A stretch of 64,000 nucleotides of DNA, from NCBI GenBank assembly GCA_032622095.1, contig CP136067.1, forward strand, positions 59,315,899-59,379,898, written 5' to 3'. The notes beneath the pieces were generated by a model, which saw only the letters and a program-made list of their open reading frames with translations, was not told the origin of the DNA and searched no databases. The translations under genes were made by a program, and so were the position numbers. The stretch is from Siphonodentalium dalli (Eukaryota > Mollusca > Scaphopoda > Gadilida > Siphonodentaliidae). Positions 24,079-35,520 of the stretch are shown piece after piece; position 1 is the stretch's first letter, and each line of letters opens with the position of its first letter.

Positions 24079-25032
24079 TACTCCTCCCTGGTTACCAACA
24101 TGTACTCTAATATTAGTACAAAACAGAGTTCTGTCACCACAGGGCTATTCAGATTAGGACAAGCTCCTTATTGTTTCATACTCTTAATGTATAATTCCTC
24201 CTACTCTGATTAGCCCTACATGGTGAGGGAAAGAACAGTCTGAATATTTCATCTGCATGTATTATATATCTAACGTGTCATCCCATACTGAAATCCGTAC
24301 ATTAACCAATGGATAACTCAGAATGAACCAAATCTAATCTATCGAAACATGTCTCAACCTCTGCATCTATATATAGTAATTTCATGTATAAGTAAATAAA
24401 TTCTAATATAATATTTAGATGTCCTGGATCGACTCATGTGGGTTGTGATATGATGCATCTACATCAGGTCACAGCATGAGAAGGAACTTGGTATTTACAT
24501 GACCAATTATATCATTGCAACATGAAAATATACTGTGAACTGAGACATGCCCACACCCCTCCCCCCCCCCCTGCCCACACCCCTCCCATACCCATCCCCA
24601 AAATCTTTATATTTGTCGCACACCATTGCACCACCTGTAAATATACACAGCAACTTTAATATCAATATAATATTAATCTCATATATTTGTATAAGGGTCC
24701 TGCCCTCATAAGCCCAGCTTTTGTGGGATCCTGTTGTATATAACATGTTATTATTCTATAAATATCAAATAAAAACTTATTGAATTGAATTGAATTAAAG
24801 CTGCTGCCAATTGTTTGTTCTGTGGTAGCCTTTACGAGTTTTGTGTCTCCAATAGAACACATTTCATCTAATAACTATGATACACTCACATACTCAATCA
24901 TATTCAACGTTGATGATATTCCACCGACATATTTAATAATTATATGTCATGTGTCATTTCTGCACAATTTTGTTTAAGATCAAATGTAATACATTTTGTG
25001 TAGTTTTTATACACATTTTTTCTAAGAGTGTA

Positions 25033-25439
25033 CATCTGTTATTTCGTCAAAGTATACATTCTACACATAGAGTTATCACCCTTCCGATTAACTCAGGATA
25101 CTCATTTCGAAATATAAGCCCAACATCGTGCGACACGCGTTACTGCGATTGACTATATCATCCGCTATCTAATCCTGAACCGATTAAGTATATTTCGCTA
25201 TTTAATCATGTGTTTATTATGTGTCCTCCCCAGATCCGTATAACAATGACAGCGAATTAATACAGAGTATACAGCGACATGAGGGCTCATACATTACAAC
25301 ACACATATTTCAATGTCTGATACACAGTTCATTCGCAGTATAGTACATTGTATGATACACGCATGTTCCATTCAGTGAAATGTAGTGTTTATTGTGTTCA
25401 ACTCTAAATGTCCAACTTCACTCGCACGAACACCAAAAA
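25033..25439. other. Non-coding stretch
   Basis: Flank between two DNA elements; nothing recognised. Confidence 0.5.
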
Positions 25440-25469
25440 TAGTCAAGTGCAAAAAAAGCGAGAAAACAT

Positions 25470-28311
25470 GCCAAACCCGGAACTAATTGTCCTCCAGCAT
25501 ACGGAACTAATTGCCCTCCATACGGAACTAATTGTCATCCAGCATACGGAACTAATTGCCCTCCATACGGAACTAATTACCCTCCATGTGGAACTAATTG
25601 CCCTCCATACAGAACTAATTGCCCTCCATACGGAACTAATTACCCTCCACGCGGAACTAATTGCCCTCCATACGGAACTAATTGCCCTCCACGCGGAACT
25701 AATTTCCCTCCGAACACGGAACTAATTGTCCTCCATACGGAACTAATTGTCCTCCACACGGAACTAATTGCCCTCCATACGGAACTAATTGTCCTCCAGC
25801 ATACGGAACTAATTTCCCTCCATACGGAACTAATTTCCCTCCGAACACGGAACTAATTGCCCTTTATACGGAACTAATTACCCTCCATGTGGAACTAATT
25901 GCCCTCCATACGGAACTAATTGCCCTCCATACGGAACTAATTGCCCCCCATACGGAACTAATTGCCCTCCATACGGAACTAATTGCCCTCCATACGGAAC
26001 TAATTGCCCTCCACGCGGAACTAATTTCCCTCCGAACACGGAACTAATTGTCCTCCATACGGAACTAATTGCCCTCCACGCGGAACTAATTTCCCTCCGA
26101 ACACGGAACTAATTGCCCTCCATACGGAACTAATTACCCTCCATGTGGAACTAATTGCCCTCCATGCGGAACTAATTGTCCTCCATACGGAACTAATTGT
26201 CCTCCATACGGAACTAATTGTCCTCCATACGGAACTAATTGCCCTCCATACGGAACTAATTGTCCTCCAGCATACGGAACTAATTGCCCTCCATACGGAA
26301 CTAATTGTCCTCCATACGGAACTAATTGCCCTCCATACGGAATTAATTGCCCCCATACGGAACTAATTGCCCTCCATACGGAACTAATTGCCCTCCATAC
26401 GGAACTAATTGCCCTCCACGCGGAACTAATTTCCCTCCGAACACGGAACTAATTGTCCTCCATACGGAACTAATTGCCCTCCACGCGGAACTAATTTCCC
26501 TCCGAACACGGAACTAATTGCCCTCCATACGGAACTAATTGCCCTCCATACGGAACTAATTGCCCTCCATACGGAACTAATTGCCCTCCATACGGAACTA
26601 ATTGCCCCCCATACGGAACTAATTGCCCTCCATACGGAACTAATTGCCCTCCACGCGAAACTAATTTCCGTCCGAACACGGAACTAATTGTCCTCCATAC
26701 GGAACTAATTGCCCTCCACGCGGAACTAATTTCCCTCCGAACACGGAACTAATTGCCCTCCATACGGAACTAATTACCCTCCATGTGGAACTAATTGCCC
26801 TCCATGCGGAACTAATTGTCCTCCATACGGAACTGATTGTCCTCCATACGGAACTAATTGTCCTCCATACGGAACTAATTGCCCTCCATACGGAACTAAT
26901 TGTCCTCCAGCATACGGAACTAATTGCCCTCCATACGGAACTAATTGTCCTCCATACGGAACTAATTGCCCTCCATACGGAACTAATTGCCCCCCATACG
27001 GAACTAATTGCCCTCCATACGGAACTAATTGCCCTCCATACGGAACTAATTGCCCTCCACGCGGAACTAATTTCCCTCCGAACACGGAACTAATTGTCCT
27101 CCATACGGAACTAATTGCCCTCCACGCGGAACTAATTTCCCTCCGAACACGGAACTAATTGCCCTCCATACGGAACTAATTACCCTCCATGTGGAACTAA
27201 TTGCCCTCCATGCGGAACTAATTGTCCTCCATACGGAACTAATTGTCCTCCATACGGAACTAATTGTCCTCCATACGGAACTAATTGCCCTCCATACGGA
27301 ACTAATTGTCCTCCAGCATACGGAACTAATTGCCCTCCATACGGAACTAATTGTCCTCAATACGGAACTAATTACCCTCCATACGGAACTAATTTCCCTC
27401 CGAACACGGAACTAATTGTCCTCCGAACACGGAACTAATTGTCCTCCGAACACGGAACTAATTTCCCTCCGAACACGGAACTAATTGCCCTCCATACGGA
27501 ACTAATTACCCTCCATGTGGAACTAATTGCCCTCCATACGGAACTAATTGTCCTCCATACGGAACTAATTGCCCTCCATACGGAACTAATTGCCCTCCAC
27601 GCGGAACTAATTGCCCTCCATACGGAACTAATTGCCCTCCATCCGGAACTAATTACCCTCCATGTGGAACTAATTGCCCTCCATACGGAACTAATTGCCC
27701 TCCACGCGGAACTAATTGTCCTCCGAACACGGAACTAATTGCCCTCCATACGGAACTAATTGCCCTCCATACGGAACTAATTCCCCTCCCGCGGAACTAA
27801 TTTCCCCACGAACACGGAACTAATTGTCCTCCGAACACGGAACTAATTGTCCTCCGAACACGGAACTAATTTCCCTCCGAACACGGAACTAATTTCCCTC
27901 CGAACACGGAACTAATTGCCCTCCATACGGAACTAATTACCCTCCATGTGGAACTAATTGCCCTCCATACGGAACTAATTGTCCTCCATACGGAACTAAT
28001 TGTCCTCCATACGGAACTAATTGCCCTCCATACGGAACTAATTGTCCTCCAGCATACGGAACTAATTGCCCTCCATACGGAACTAATTACCCTCCATGTG
28101 GAACTAATTGCCCTCCATACGGAACTAATTTCCCTCCACACGGAACTAATTGCCCTCCATACGGAACTAATTGCCCTCAATGCGGAAATAATTGTCATCC
28201 AGCATACGGAACTAATTACCCTCCATGCGGAACTAATTGTCATCCAGCATACGGAACTAATTGCCCCCCATACGGAACTAATTGCCCTCCATACGGAACT
28301 AATTGCCCGCC
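25470..28311. repeat. 21-bp minisatellite (GGAACTAATTG) array, ~130 units
   Basis: Head-to-tail units, mostly 21 bp, with constant GGAACTAATTG followed by a variable half (CCCTCCATAC, TCCTCCATAC, ACCCTCCATGT, TCCCTCCGAACAC). Some 24-bp units carry TCCTCCAGCATAC. Unit variants recur in blocks, for example ACCCTCCATGTGG at about 26135, 26775, 27181, 27507, 27654 and 27938, showing block duplication. Long open frames on both strands (seven-residue periods such as GTNCPPY or ALHTELI) follow from the 21-bp period and are not evidence of a protein. Confidence 0.93.
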
Positions 28312-28319
28312 CACTCTAA

Positions 28320-28965
28320 GAACAGTCAAGAACCCAACGGTTCTTCACGCCTTCAAGAACCGATATTATGGGGATTTGGTTCTTCGCGCTCTCTAGAACC
28401 GAACATTGATTCGCGCGTTTTGAAGAACCAAATGAAGAACCAATTTTGTATAACATGAGTTCGTAATAAATGCGTGTCGCCCAAATGGAACCGAACTACG
28501 ACCTCGTTTTGAGTTTTCAGAACCGCCATTTTCGATCGCTGATTTTTGTGAGAGGCGATGGAACAAAATCCGACAGAATCGACAAATGAACCGGCCATGT
28601 GGAGTGCTGGCGATGTGGAGCAATGGTTGATCGAGTGCCAGACTGCCAGTTGACAGCACGTGTTGCTACTTTTGAAGGTGATTATATTAGTTATCTTAAT
28701 TTATATTTAGGATGTCGGATGTTTTGTAAAATAATCTCAGTTGAATTTAAATAAGACCTAATTAAAGTAAACTTGAAAGCTTTCAGATTGTAGATCTATG
28801 TCACTTAATTTACGGTATTGACTATTATTACCACTTTAGAGGGCGTTCTCTACAGTTCTTCACGTCGCCAAGAACCGATATTATGGGGATTTGGTTCTTC
28901 GCGCTCTCTAGAACACTGACTCACGCGTTTTGAAGAACCAAACGAAGAACCAAATTTCTATGCTA
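28320..28965. repeat. Duplicated subterminal AAGAACC/GGTTCTT block (left end)
   Basis: A block of about 110 bp at 28330-28445 (AAGAACCGATATTATGGGGA, TTTGGTTCTTCGCGCTCTCT, GCGCGTTTTGAAGAACCAAA) recurs at 28855-28965 with few changes. Each block holds several AAGAACC or GGTTCTT heptamers in both orientations. Confidence 0.85.
28558..28677 (+). pseudogene. SAM-domain-like first-exon fragment inside the CACTA-like element
   Basis: An ATG at 28558 opens a frame reading MEQNPTESTNEPAMW and then SAGDVEQWLIECQ, which fits the start of a sterile alpha motif (W-x3-D-V-x2-WL). The frame then hits a stop, but a one-base shift gives LTARVATFE up to a plausible splice donor, GAAG|GTGATT. SAM domains mediate protein-protein binding (family knowledge). 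It lies about 250 bp inside the left terminus, so it may be the first exon of a gene carried by the element or a captured host exon. The fragment is short, so the family call is tentative. Confidence 0.45.
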
Positions 28966-29294
28966 AACTGAACTTAAGTGAAACCAAAAATCAAGGCATA
29001 AACTTATCACCAAGCACTCTGACTGGCATCAGAGCAGTAATTAATCGACATATCAGCACCGATAATATTATCATTCTGCTTAGGCCTCATCTGGGAAATA
29101 TCTGTAGTCTCAAATTAACATTGATTTTAGTTACTTTTTTCCTTCTTAGAAATTTCTATATCCCATAATTTGCAGAAGATAAAATGCATAATCAAAGTAA
29201 CTAATGGGTGAACATCACCAACTTCAACTGGGGAACGTCAATGGGATCCTAGGTCTCCCATAGTAGTTGGGGCTTAAGCTGAATGAAGTTCTCA
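28966..29294. other. Non-coding stretch inside the CACTA-like element
   Basis: Nothing recognised. Confidence 0.5.
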
Positions 29295-29470
29295 TACTGC
29301 GAATTTGGTGATGCTAGCCTGCTGGGCAGGATACAGTCTATGTAAACATACACTCAGATTCATACTGATACTGATTTTTTATATGTGGGTATGTAGTTTA
29401 CTCCAGACTGGGCCGGATAGTGTCACTAAATTCATGATCTGGGGACCTCATTCTGAAAATGACATACACA
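29295..29470. mobile_element. Diverged relic of MITE family G
   Basis: ATTTGGTGATGCTAGCCTGC and later CACTAAATTCATGATCTGG followed by CTCATTCTGAAAATG match, in degenerate form, the arms of the hairpin MITE at 36782-37032. Confidence 0.5.
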
Positions 29471-29739
29471 ATATTGCGAGCTTGCTCGCCAGCGAATATA
29501 CAGTCATTAACCCTTTCTGTACTAAATAAACATTGACGGGTACATGTAGAATTTGATGATTATTTTGTTGTCTGGATGTTAACTCAAATTATGATTATCC
29601 GATACCTTTCAAATTTACTATGTGGATTAATCACACGAAAATACATTGTCAAACAAAGCCACCTTATTTGGGAACTTGTGGCCTTTTATTAACCCTTCCT
29701 TGGCTGGAGCTTCCTAAAATTTTGCGAAAACCATGTGTG

Positions 29740-29905
29740 CCAATGCATTCTCTTATATATATGTGAGTCTCTCATATGAGATGCATATTAAGAGAATGCA
29801 TGATCTTAACAATATTTACCATGACTATAAGCCAGTGCATTCTCTGGTATATGCGAGGCTGCCCATGGGAGACTCGCATATATATAAAGAGAATTCCTGT
29901 CACAT
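29740..29905. repeat. Two adjacent hairpins with ATGCATTCTCT arms
   Basis: First hairpin: ATGCATTCTCTTATATATAT pairs with ATATTAAGAGAATGCAT (about 29742-29802). Second: GTGCATTCTCTGGTATATGC pairs with GCATATATATAAAGAGAATT (about 29836-29895). The two share arm sequence and appear to be a tandem duplicate of one small foldback. Confidence 0.7.
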
Positions 29906-30054
29906 GATCTTTAATTCTGCATCTGCTGTGCCGATCCCACCATGGAAGGGATATTGAAGCCACCGCGCGGTTTGTGCTCCATGATAGAAATAATATTATT
30001 AGCTTCAGAATTTTTCCAAGTATCGAAATAGTTCGATAAATGTCTTAACTACTA

Positions 30055-33000
30055 GTCCAGGAAATATTGGTCGACCTCTGCATCCCCCCCCCCCCCCAGG
30101 ACTCAACTTCACCCCACTAATTTTCTTCCTTAAGGTCTCCTCTATTTTTTTTCACTTGTTAACAAGAAAAAAAAGTGGCCGCAGAGACTCCAGACAAGAT
30201 GGCGTCCATCATGGCGGCCATTTTTTTTAAATGCACCATGTCTCTTTGATCGCCGTTATAGTAAAGATGGTATCACATGCGGTCTTGTTTTCCGCTCGAT
30301 TCGTTATGCTAATATACAACCCTTACAAATTAGCCAAAAATCCGACACCAGAATCCAATATGGCGGCCAAGATGGCCGCCGAAATGTGAAAATATGCTAT
30401 TTTTCTGACATGTTACCACCTTTCGTTTGTCTCTGTGGGAAAATGTTGACATCTTTGCGTCATGTTATAAATTTATCATATAGAGGAGACATTTTCGACC
30501 ACATTGGGACCATAATATACCTTCATTGCGGGATATTTTTGTCCGATATCACGTTTTCCCAAATGCCGGTATAATAGGTTAAAGCCGAATCTACGTTAAT
30601 AACGCGATGTAATGTTTCGAATCAATGAATGTTATTGCTATTATAACAACACCCATGCATATATATGTGCAGGAGATACTCGAGCTATGATTCCTCTTAT
30701 ACCTGCGTTGAGGAATATTTGCCCAAATCCAAGATGGCGGCCAAAATGGCCACCAGAAATAAAAAATCGCCGAAAATCGCCGATTTTAACATCAGTGAGC
30801 ATTATTGTCATGAAAACTCCACACCTGCTTACTATTGTGAGTTGGGAACACTTAGGCGAAGAACTTTCCTTGTACCATAGCCAAATAAAAGTACCCGAAA
30901 TCCAAAATGGCCCCCACAATGGCGGACAGATTTTGAAAAATCACCGAAATTCCCTCATATTCACATCATTGGGCATTATTGTCGAGACAACTCCGTCCAT
31001 GAGTACAGTTGAGTTGGAAATGCTGAGGTGAAGTAAGGGGGTAGCAGGAAGACAGCCCGATAGGGCTAGGCTACCCCCGACAATATACTGCTTTACCTTA
31101 TTATGTATTTCTGCCATTGTATAAATCATGTATATTGTAAATAAATTATCCTATCCTATCCTATTACCTAACATCTCAAGCAAGAAATGGTTTTCCAAAT
31201 CGAAGATGGCGGCCAAAATGGCGACCGAAATTTGAAAATAGCCTACATTCCTTTACTTTCTTAGGGTGGGCGTTATTGTTTCGCGATTTCTACCCACCAT
31301 TACATGTTGGTATGTATGAATTATTCATTAGGGTTTGGCAAGTGATACTCAAAGTCAATATGGCGGCCAAACTGGCGGCCAGAAATTGAAAAGAAGCCGA
31401 TATTATCACATACTAATTTCAACTTTTTGTCATAATATCGATGTGTATAGACGAAACGGTACATAATATAAGCCATATATTAGTTCCAATGTAAGTCGTA
31501 GCCTTTTGGAATGATGAAAACCCACAATCGCGATGTGGCATTTCAGAATCCATTCTCCACTAAGGGCTCAAACTGGCCGTAACCGTATATAGGTGCGCCG
31601 AATAGTCATATTATGACTTCCAAGAATCAAAACAACAGTACCAGAGCTTATTCTGAATTGCCACATTCAGCAATATCTATACCCGTTTCCGTCTCTTCGT
31701 CAGATTAATCTATCTCACTCACAACAACAGTTTACTACACTTCTTTGTAGAAGGGTGCCACTAATCGGAATGTTTCAAACAATACATATGCCGGTGTCCA
31801 GCTCACGTGTTTGTTTCGAAAGCTTGGAATTCTTAGCGAGCTTCATTCGTGGTATAGCTTATGGTATAATTCAGATGCTACATATGGGGTATAGGTGTCA
31901 TCTTGTGCGATACACTAGAAAGGTATTCGGTCGATGCGTATACTAGCTTTCAGAAGGACCTATCTATATGCGTATTGTCAGATATGGTGGCCCAATGGGG
32001 ATAACAACGTGTACACCTGGTGATCTTCCCAAACAGCCACTTCCCAATATATGGTTCATCAATTCGCATACTCATCTAATGCACTGACGTACCCGGACAA
32101 CTTCTGAATATGGCTTCTAATGTTGAAAGCCCGACATTTGACGGATGCATTTCTACTAAGGCGTAGAAGACCACAATGCATAATATACCCAAACTCATTG
32201 AACATGATCATAAGAACAAGCTTGTTGGCATCCAGCAATCGTCTCACCGAACAGATCCAAGCAGATGATAACAATACACACGGTGCTAGTTTGTGGGTAT
32301 GTGTCATGATAGTGGAAATGAAATTGGACCATGACTACACCGCCCCTTATTTTGTTATGTTTTAGATTCAGACAGGATCTCATGTGTGGCTTTGCTTTCC
32401 TTGTATGCTAAGATTGTATGTTCCCATCCGTTTGGAAGCCGTTCTTAAACAGCTGGACCAGGCGTGTGCCATTGGCTACTGCTGTATAGCCCCACCAAGA
32501 CTGGGGTGTAGTCTTAAAGGCGATACCTTTGATAGTTGGTTGATATGTCATACTCACGCTGGGTGGTATGGTTCAAGAAAGTACAAATGCCATCAACAAA
32601 AGGGTGAAATGTTCAACGTGAAGAACATCCAGAGGAAAGTTACGTTGATGAGCTCTTGCATTCAGTTCAACAAACGTTGATACACCAAGTGATTTCTTGG
32701 TAACATCACCATTGCGAACATTTTCCTGCATGAGACATTAACTGCTATATTCTAAAGTTATATATATAAAGCTATATGACCATAAAGGTCGCGTTCCCCA
32801 ACGTCCACAGCCATTGCCATCGAGACTGTAAATAAATTGTTCTTAAATACATAGTTAAATAAATGCACCACAGTTCCTGACATGTTCTTGAATAATACCG
32901 CCAACATACTGTCACTAACCCTGGGAGAGGATAACAAAAAATGCATACATTCGTGCTATAAAGACATTATCCTTCAGTCCATCCGACTGTTTTGAGGGAG

Positions 33001-35178
33001 GCTAGCATAGTATTATCCAGACAAAAATGTACGTAGTTGAATCAGAAAGGCTTCGAAACGGATGTGGAAATACAATCTTACCACACCAAATAAAACCGAC
33101 ACGCATGACATTCTATATCTTAAACATGCACCAGGTGTAGGGGTGGTGTATACCGTGGCCCATTTCATTCCCACTATCATGGCGCATGTCCATAAACTAG
33201 CACCGCTGGGAGATATTCGACGAGACAAATGCGGGGCGTCACACAGTTTGCTTCGGATCATGGTCAAGAAGTGTGTTGAGTCTATACACTATGGTCTTCT
33301 CCTTAGCAGATAGACATCTGTCCAAGGGAATGAGACAGCTAGCAACCTTCGAAACACTGTCGAAGTTGTCCACATATGCCAATACCTTCGCTGAGTTTGT
33401 GAGTTGACGACCCATCTTTTGAGAAGTGACTAGCTAACTGGTTCACCAGGTGTACATGTCGTTATCCCCATGGGGTATGAGACACATACATATAGATGAC
33501 CTTCTGTAAGCTTGTATACTCATCGGTCATATACCTTCATAGTTGTAGATGACGCACAAATATCATATTTAGCAAATAAAAGCTAGACACCGGAAAATGA
33601 ATTGTTTGAAACGTTATGATTAGAGGGACCCAACTCCCAGGAAGTGGTGAATACTTTGTCGGTGTGAGCGACCTAGATTTATCAGACAAAGACATGGAAG
33701 CTGGTCCAGATAATTATGGACGTGACGTGGCAAATCAGAATATGTTATCAGGTAATTGTTCTGATATAACTGATATAATTGTTCGAAATGCCACATCTCG
33801 ATATTAATTGTGGTTTTCATCTTTCCAGAAGGATACGAGCTATGTTATGCGTTTTGATACCTTCAAGTTGAACTAGTAGATGGTGTATGTACAGTTTCGT
33901 CCATACATACCGATATTATGACAAAAAGTTGAAATTAATATGTGAAAATATCGATTTCTTTTCAATTTCTAGCCGCCAATTTAGCAGCGATCTTGGCTGT
34001 GAGTATCAATTGCCAAACCCTAATGAATACTTCATGTCACTATTCCATATCAACATGTAATGGTGGATAAAAATCGCGAAACAATAACGCCCATCGTAAG
34101 AAAGTAAAGGAATGTAGACTTGTTTTCAAATTTCGGTCGCCATTTTGGCCGCCATCTACGATTTGGAAAACAATTTCTTGCATGAGATGTAAGGTAATTA
34201 CTTCACCTCAGTATTTCCAACTCAACTGTAAGCATGGGTGGAGTTGTCTCGACAATAATGCCCAATGATGTGAATATGAGGGAATTTCGGTGATTTTTCA
34301 AAATATGTCCGCCATTGTGGGCGCCATTTTGGATTTGGGGTACTTTTATTTGGATATAGTACAATGAAAGTTCTTCGCCTAAGTGTTCCCAACTCACAAT
34401 AGTAAGCAGGTGTAGAGTTTTCATGACAATAATGCTCACTGATTTTAAAATCGGCAATTTTCGGCTATTTTGTATTTCTGGTGGCCATTTTGGCCGCCAT
34501 CTTGGATTTGGGCAAATATACCTCAACTCAGGTATAAGAGAAATCCTAGCTCGAGTATCTCCTGCACATATATACGCATGTGTGTTGTTATAATAGCAAT
34601 AACATTCATTGATTCGAAACATTACATCGCGTTATTAACGTAGATTCGGCTTTGACCTATTATACCGGCATTTGGGAAAACGTGATATCGGACAAAAATA
34701 TCCCGCAATGAATGTATATTATGGTCCCCATGTGGTTGAAAATGACTCCTCTATATGATAAATGTATCACATGACGCAAAGATGCCAACATTTTCCCACA
34801 GAGACAAACGAAAGGTGGTAACATGTCATAAAAATAGCAATTTTCACATTTCGGCGGCCATCTTGGCCGCCATAATGGATGCTGGTGTCGGATTTTTGGC
34901 TAATTTGTAAGGGTTGTATATTAGCATAAAGAATCGAGCGGAAAACAAGACCGCATGTGATATCATCTTTACTATAACGGCGATCAAAGAGACATGGTGC
35001 ATTTTTTTTAAATGGCCGCCATGATGGACGCCATTTTGTCTGGAGTCTCTGCGGCCACTTTTTTTTCTTGTTAACAAGTGAAAAAAATTAGAGGAGACCT
35101 TAAGGAAGAAAATTAGTGGGGTGAAGTTGAGTCCTGTGGGGGGGGGGGGGTGCAGAGGTCGACCAATATCTCCTGGAC
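30055..35178. mobile_element. Giant foldback element, 5.1 kb, arms of ~2 kb or more
   Basis: Ends GTCCAGGAAATATTGGTCGA and, facing, TCGACCAATATCTCCTGGAC. Paired landmarks run inward in mirror order: C-run/G-run, TGTTAACAAG, GGCGTCCATCATGGCGG, AGATACTCGAGCTA, ACAATAATGCC, GTGTCCAGCTC/GCTAGACACC, GTGTACACCTGGTGA/TCACCAGGTGTACA and CCGTTTGGAAGCC/GGCTTCGAAACGG. Outer arms are most similar and inner arms diverge. A unique loop of roughly 0.6 kb lies near 32450-33040. No transposase recognised. No target duplication seen. Both arms carry a matching 139-codon open frame (30612-31031 plus, 34203-34622 minus), which may be incidental. Confidence 0.85.
31034..31165. mobile_element. Retroelement 3' tail inserted in one foldback arm
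   Basis: About 130 bases present in the left arm and absent at the matching place of the right arm (near 34195, where GTAATTACTTCACC reads straight through). It ends AATAAATTATCCTATCCTAT, a short tandem tail of the kind left by CR1/L2-like LINEs or SINEs. The other arm serves as the empty site. Confidence 0.6.
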
Positions 35179-35182
35179 AAAA

Positions 35183-35385
35183 AAAGACGCATTGAAGTAA
35201 TGACAAATACAACTGTGAGTCTGTGAATACCGTGTTAGGGTCCCAAACACAAAACAGCCATTTACACGAAATGGAACAAAAAAGAACGTTCCATGGTACT
35301 CTACTCCTGATATGGTAGCAATAAAGAGCGTTTATCTTACTTCTGGTGAAAGTTGAAAATTGCTGAGAAATGGCTGTGACTTTGG
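35183..35385. repeat. Dispersed repeat family C, copy 1
   Basis: AAAGACGCATTG, ATACAACT, GGAACAAAAAAGA, TGATATGGTAG and AATAAAGAGCG in order, matching 50393-50590. Non-coding. Confidence 0.7.
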
Positions 35386-35520
35386 CAAAGTGTTTTTCAG
35401 ACGGTGCACCAATAGTTTGTTTACTTTCGACCTATCGTAGGAACAAATTTGGCAGTTCGAATGAGCCATTTACGTTTAAGGCCTGAGTCCTAAAATGCGA
35501 TATTATTTTTTTATTTGCAG

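Larger units (their letters stand above)
21512..24796 (+). mobile_element. Non-LTR retrotransposon (LINE) with ATTGA-repeat tail
   Basis: Enters near the centre of the palindromic MITE. In order: C-terminal part of an APE-type endonuclease (21540-21986), reverse transcriptase (22006-23700), C-terminal domain to 24078, about 700 bases of 3' UTR, and a tail of TTGAA/ATTGA units at about 24779-24797. Truncated at the 5' end, since the first two-thirds of the endonuclease are missing. Three frameshifts (about 21985, 23285 and 23685) make it inactive. The short tandem tail and lack of poly(A) fit the CR1/L2/Jockey-like groups; the exact clade is not resolved. Confidence 0.88.
21278..25030. mobile_element. 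TIR DNA element with CACTCTTAGAA ends, disrupted by a LINE
   Basis: Left TIR about 21278-21511 and right TIR about 24797-25030 are inverted copies over roughly 230 bases (shared CACTCTTAGAA, ATGTGTATAAA, ACATTTGATCTTAAACAAAA, TTGGCAGC-GCTTTAA). Flanking TA lies at 21276-21277 and 25031-25032. Everything between the TIRs is the plus-strand LINE, so the original element was a short palindromic MITE of about 0.5 kb. The first 11 bases match the ends of the 10-kb element at 28312-38301. CACT termini recall CACTA/EnSpm elements, but the apparent duplication is only TA. Confidence 0.82.

Noticed and set aside
25470-28320. Long open frames on both strands with seven-residue periods (GTNCPPY, ALHTELI and others)
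   Set aside because: They follow from a 21-bp tandem unit without stop codons; several frames are open at once, there are no starts in context, and 24-bp and irregular units break them.
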